Shown here: in pieces, positions 59,708 through 64,000 of the stretch
Numbering within the stretch: position 1 is the stretch's first letter
How the letters are laid out: the number at the start of each line of letters is the position of its first letter
From: Trema orientale
Lineage: Eukaryota > Streptophyta > Magnoliopsida > Rosales > Cannabaceae
Length of the DNA stretch: 64,000 nt
Direction of reading: 5' to 3'
Assembly (NCBI GenBank): GCA_002914845.1
Contig: JXTC01000184.1
Location: 283,189-347,188 of the forward strand
Program-made: the position numbers and the translations under genes
The notes under the pieces: model-generated
Seen by the model: the letters and a program-made list of their open reading frames with translations, nothing else
What the model was told of the DNA's origin: nothing
Database searches by the model: none

Positions 59708-61197
59708 GTGGCGTTGGGATGGGTGAGTGAGTTGGTGGTCGTCACTCCGTCACAGCAGATAACGCCCCTAGTCGTCATTCGACGGCTCCCAGGTTTTTGT
59801 CATTATCTTTCTCCCTGATCCCCATGATGAAAAATGCAGACCGTCCTTGTCTTTCGCCGAAATTTTGGTTTTTTCTTTTGTTTATTATTATTATTATTTT
59901 ATTTATTTATTAAATTTGCAAATAGGTCCTTTATATTTTGTGCTGTTTTCTTTTTTAGGCCCACTACCTGAATTCTTTGTCATGAAGAAATGAATTAGTG
60001 CCACATCTTTTTTTTTTTTTTTTTAGGGAACATCTAAAATTACCTAACTTCAAGAACTCTTTGCAAAGTAGCTTGCTTTTTTTTTTTTTTTGGTTATAAG
60101 GACTATTTTACAAAGAACATTAAAAACAATTATCAATCTTATTTAAGTCTTTATAATTACATTTTTTTTAATATTAGGCAGCATCAATTCACTTGTTGGA
60201 TATGAATTAAAACTCAAAACTTTCACATTATAGGGCAATGAGGCAACTAATTATGGCCTAATCATAGCAAATATCTCCTGTATGTTAAGTTCAAAAACCT
60301 ACCTTATTTTTTCTTTATATAGCCAATTATCATACAATAATAGTAGGGTCTCATTTCCAATCTTTAATTTTTTTTTGTAACAATATATGCAGCCTCAGAC
60401 CTGGCATTGGTATTTCACTATAAAGTATAAAGATAATGCTTGAGGTACTAACATTTGTACTAAATTTTTAATAGCAACACATGTGACATGTGATTTGTCA
60501 CCACTTAATTGGTGATAATGTTTAATCTATTTGTGGTTAATTTTAATATACTAATTAGATAATGACAACTTATATATCACGTGTGTTGTTACAAAAAATT
60601 TTGTACAAAAGTTGAGATATAGTGTTATCTAAGGTATAAACTTCAAAATATTAATATTCCATGTAATGACGTAGTCATAGAACCCGAACATTCAGAAAAG
60701 AGATGCAATAAATGCGTAAGCATAACAAAATAAATGTGTGGTTTCATCTGTCATTGGTTCTTGGTGAGTTTTTCAAATTTTCTTTGTGCATTTATGATCC
60801 AAGATTTCAAGTAGACTTTAGTTCTAACGTAAAAAAGAAAACATAGACTCTACAGTTTGAACAAAAAAAAAAGAATAATTAATTAAAAATAGACCTCACG
60901 TTTTGAGCAAATTAATTAATTAATTCAAAATAGACTTTTAACTAGTAATTACAAAATAAAAATAAAAAAGACTTTGCGATATAAGAGGAAAAAATAAAAA
61001 TTTAGTTACATGTAAAAAGGTTGGTACGACCGTACTAACAATAGTGCTAGTGTGCCATTAAGCCATCACTTATGGAAAAAGAAGAAGACTTCCATAATTA
61101 AGGAAGGAATTTTTTCAAATATGAAACAAAGGAAGGAAATTTGTGGGCATTCAATTTTTCTTTTCGGAGAAAGACTGGATTCATCATGAAAGCATTT
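59708..61197. other. FBPase upstream region and AT-rich spacer
   Basis: The first about 150 bp are relatively GC-rich (AACGCCCCTAGTCGTC and similar) and probably belong to the promoter. Beyond about 59870 the DNA is AT-rich with several T-runs. I see no gene. Confidence 0.5.
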
Positions 61198-61556
61198 GCC
61201 CTCGTTTGTTTCAACCATTCCATTCTAATGGAATGGAAAATCCATTTGAATGTGTGTTTGTTTCAACAGTTCAGTTTTTCCATTCAAATAATCTTTTAGA
61301 ATGTGTGTTTGTTTCAACAATTCTGTTTTTCCATTCAAATAGTCTATCCGAAAAATTAACCATTGGAATAGTTTTTTTGTGTCTTGAATGAGAATAGAGG
61401 GAGAGAGGTGTTTTTGAATGGTCCATTCCAATGCTCCTATTCTAATTACAACACATTCTACTATTTTTTCCATTCAAATGTCTCTCATTCCAATTATAAC
61501 ACATTCCAAATTTTCATTCAAATAAACACATTCAAATAGGCGAACCAAACGGGGCC
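61198..61556 (+). mobile_element. MITE family B, copy 3
   Basis: It runs from GCCCTCGTTTGTTTCAACCA to CGAACCAAACGGGGCC and matches copies 1 and 2 along its length, including GAATGTGTGTTTGTTTCAAC and GAGAGAGGTGTTTTTGAATG. Confidence 0.78.
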
Positions 61557-63007
61557 AAATATCTTCTGAGGAATTAGCTTCTACTTTAAAATTTTCTTTT
61601 TAAGATAAAAATAGACTTTAGTGATGTCTTTTACCAAAAGCACCTTTTATTCTTGAAAATTTTTACTATTAATTTATCCTTGGGTGAAAATACTAAAATA
61701 TATAATTATATACCCCTTTAATTAACTTTTGACAATTGGATTTGGCTCTTAATAATCAAATCCCGTCATATTATAATTAAAAACCCTAAAATTTTTTTCA
61801 TTTTCTTTTTACCTCCAATCCTTAATTTTGTTCATCAATGGAACAATATAAGGATGAACCTTTGATTATTTTTTGATTTTAGGAAAAAAAAAAAAACAAA
61901 AGACTGACCAAGATGTGGGGTGGATTTTCACTATCTTGTTGTATTGTTGTTCAGTAAAAAAAATTCTAATTTCAATTGTTTATTTCTAAAAATTTTAAGA
62001 AATTAGAAACAATATTCAATCTTCCTTTACTTTCCAAAACCAAATAAAGTGAAAAAAAAAAAAATCTAATTTCAGTTGTTTATTTCTACATGGTCTGTGT
62101 CGATATACTAAGTGAAAGGCATGGTTTCAAGAAGAATCTGAATCTTAGGCTCCATGGCTTGATCCATGGACTACTGCTTTTTATTGATATTTATTTTTTA
62201 TTTTTTTTTCCATTTGAGATAACTAGAATGCATTTTCACTTGAAATAATTTTATTATCAATGAAAATGGTCAGATTCTATTTTGGTGTGGTTGTTGTTGT
62301 TGTTTTTTCTTTTTCCAATTATTTTTAGATGGGTGGCTTTATGTTAAAGATGAGATATGCAAAATTGATAAGTAAATGAAATTGATGGGGTGCACAAGAT
62401 AAAACCTATTTTAGGAATGACAATGGATATTTGTAAAAAAATAAAATTTTTAAAATTTTTAGAGGGAGTTAATTTAGTTCAAGGATGCTTTTATACTACT
62501 TAGAGTACAAATATAGCCTATTTTGTAAAAGATAAAAATGAAAAATACCAAAATAGACTTTAGTGATGTCGCAATGACAAATAGGGCTGCCCCATGATTG
62601 GTAAAAAAAAAAAATGAAAATGAGAACTTGAGTTTGGACCCTTAGAATTGTTATTTATTGGGATAAATAATTATATTTTTATACTTCACATTTTGAATGT
62701 TGGTTTAATTTATATCTTGCACTTCGGTTACTATTTATATTTATCTTTAAATTTAAAACTTGTAATAAATCTATAATATTTCCAGATCAAATATCAATTT
62801 TGATCATTGAGTTTACTAAAAAAAATATTTTTTTAAACTTTAAGTATATATTTAAAAAATATTCAAATTTAAAGTTTATTTAAAACTAATAACTAAATTA
62901 TAACTGTTTTAAAAAATTGGTTTTTTGCATTTTTTTTAATTTTACTTTTTAATATTTGATATTTTGGTCATTAATTTTAATAACTTTAAATATGAATTGT
63001 TTTTTTT

Positions 63008-63092
<85 letters not shown>

Positions 63093-64000
63093 GGTCAGTT
63101 TCCAAAGGAATATGTTTGTTTTTGTTGGATAGGTAACTTTGACTAAGTTGCAAATGACTTGTAATACTAAGTCAAATTTATCAATTTCAATTCCATTCTA
63201 ATTCCAGTAAGAAATCTCACTTACTTTTCATTTTGATTCTCATTTGACGGAGGAATGAATTGTAGGAACGTTTTTTTTTTTTTTTTAGAAATGGAATAAA
63301 TAGTAATTAACCTGAGATGTTTATTAGGATTTAATTTTGTCATTTTAACTTTATGATTAATAGTTTTTTTTTTTTTTGGATAAAATGATTAATAGATCTT
63401 AAACCATAGGATTTATATCTTCTTTTAAAGAGTAAACTTTACAAGAGTCCATGCGTTTTGTGCATGTAGTAATAATAACATTCCACATCTCCAACTCCAT
63501 CCACCACTCTTATCTTTGCAGAGAAAAAGACCATCTCTTGTGAACGGTAGTCTCGAGTTCTCTTTGGGCTTTCCTCCTCCAACTGATTGAGTTCAACCAT
63601 GTTTAATACAAATCCAGTATCAAAATGTCAAGACTATATATTGACATACATTTCATAACATTTTCAGTCTTCATTGCCACATTTGTGTGCCTGAATGAGT
63701 TATGCTTTTAAAGATTAAGAGACTAGACAAAGCAACAAAAAAAAAAGAGAGTGATGGTGATGTGAACACTTCGTCCATTCGTTGGCATATAGCAAAATGC
63801 TAATTTAATTATTATATTACCATTTCTCTCTCTCTTCCTGGATTTTTTTTTCTTTTCTTTTCGACTAATGATTCATGTAACTGAGAACCAAACTATTTTG
63901 TCCATTTGACGGAGGTTTTGTCAACAGAATGATTAATTAGATTCTGAGAGTGAATCCAACCAAATTGCATACAGTTTTTTAGATATTGCATACAATTACC
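61557..64000. other. AT-rich intergenic, no gene seen
   Basis: It contains the AT microsatellite at 63010-63089, T-runs and no recognisable coding sequence up to the window end. Confidence 0.55.
63010..63089. repeat. (AT)n microsatellite
   Basis: About forty AT units without interruption. It opens a spurious Tyr-Ile repeat frame that should not be taken as a protein. Confidence 0.96.

Noticed and set aside
62964-63146. 60-codon frame with Tyr-Ile repeats
   Set aside because: It is a translation of the AT microsatellite.
1-64000. CRISPR arrays, operons, rRNA or intact tRNA genes
   Set aside because: The window is plant nuclear DNA. No regularly spaced repeats, rRNA sequence or full tRNA cloverleaf was seen; only loose A/B-box-like words at 22.45 and 51.3 kb.

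Overview
This window is nuclear DNA from a flowering plant, most likely a dicot. It is AT-rich, has spliced genes with GT-AG introns, and carries plant LTR retrotransposons, a CACTA transposon and several MITE families. Runs of N mark it as draft assembly. I cannot fix the species from sequence alone.

Four genes are well supported. (1) A two-exon GT-2/DF1-type trihelix transcription factor, minus strand, 14409-17453. (2) A single-exon trihelix factor of another clade, minus, 39246-40589. (3) LSM3, a three-exon Sm-like RNA-binding protein, plus, 48898-50903. (4) Cytosolic fructose-1,6-bisphosphatase, twelve exons, minus, 55592-59435. From memory of Arabidopsis, DF1 (At1g76880), a trihelix gene (At1g76870) and LSM3B (At1g76860) are neighbours in this order, with an LSM3A/trihelix pair (At1g21190/At1g21200) as the duplicated block. 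Genes 1-3 therefore look like an ancient conserved neighbourhood that transposons have stretched. They do not form a pathway: two are DNA-binding regulators, one is an RNA-processing factor, and FBPase serves sucrose synthesis.

Layout: 1-3047 is the 5' part of a decayed Ty3/gypsy element on the minus strand (window edge to 5' LTR). It appears to be inserted in a decayed CACTA element whose remainder runs to 8388. 8.4-14.4 kb is AT-rich and holds a 0.8-kb foldback element. 17.5-31 kb is intergenic, with repeated MITE copies, a hAT-like element and a Mutator-like MITE with a clean 9-bp target duplication. 31-39 kb is a low-repeat stretch with short tandem duplications and only weak hints of exons. 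43.4-46.1 kb is a small copia-type element with both LTRs and a 5-bp target duplication, lying between the second trihelix gene and LSM3. 51.6-52.1 kb is a broken duplicate of the 3' end of the FBPase gene. 59.5-64 kb is intergenic, with a third copy of one MITE and a long AT microsatellite.

I found no unknown multi-gene system. The most useful observations are the conserved gene block, the nested insertions, the FBPase duplicate, and the MITEs with resolvable target duplications.
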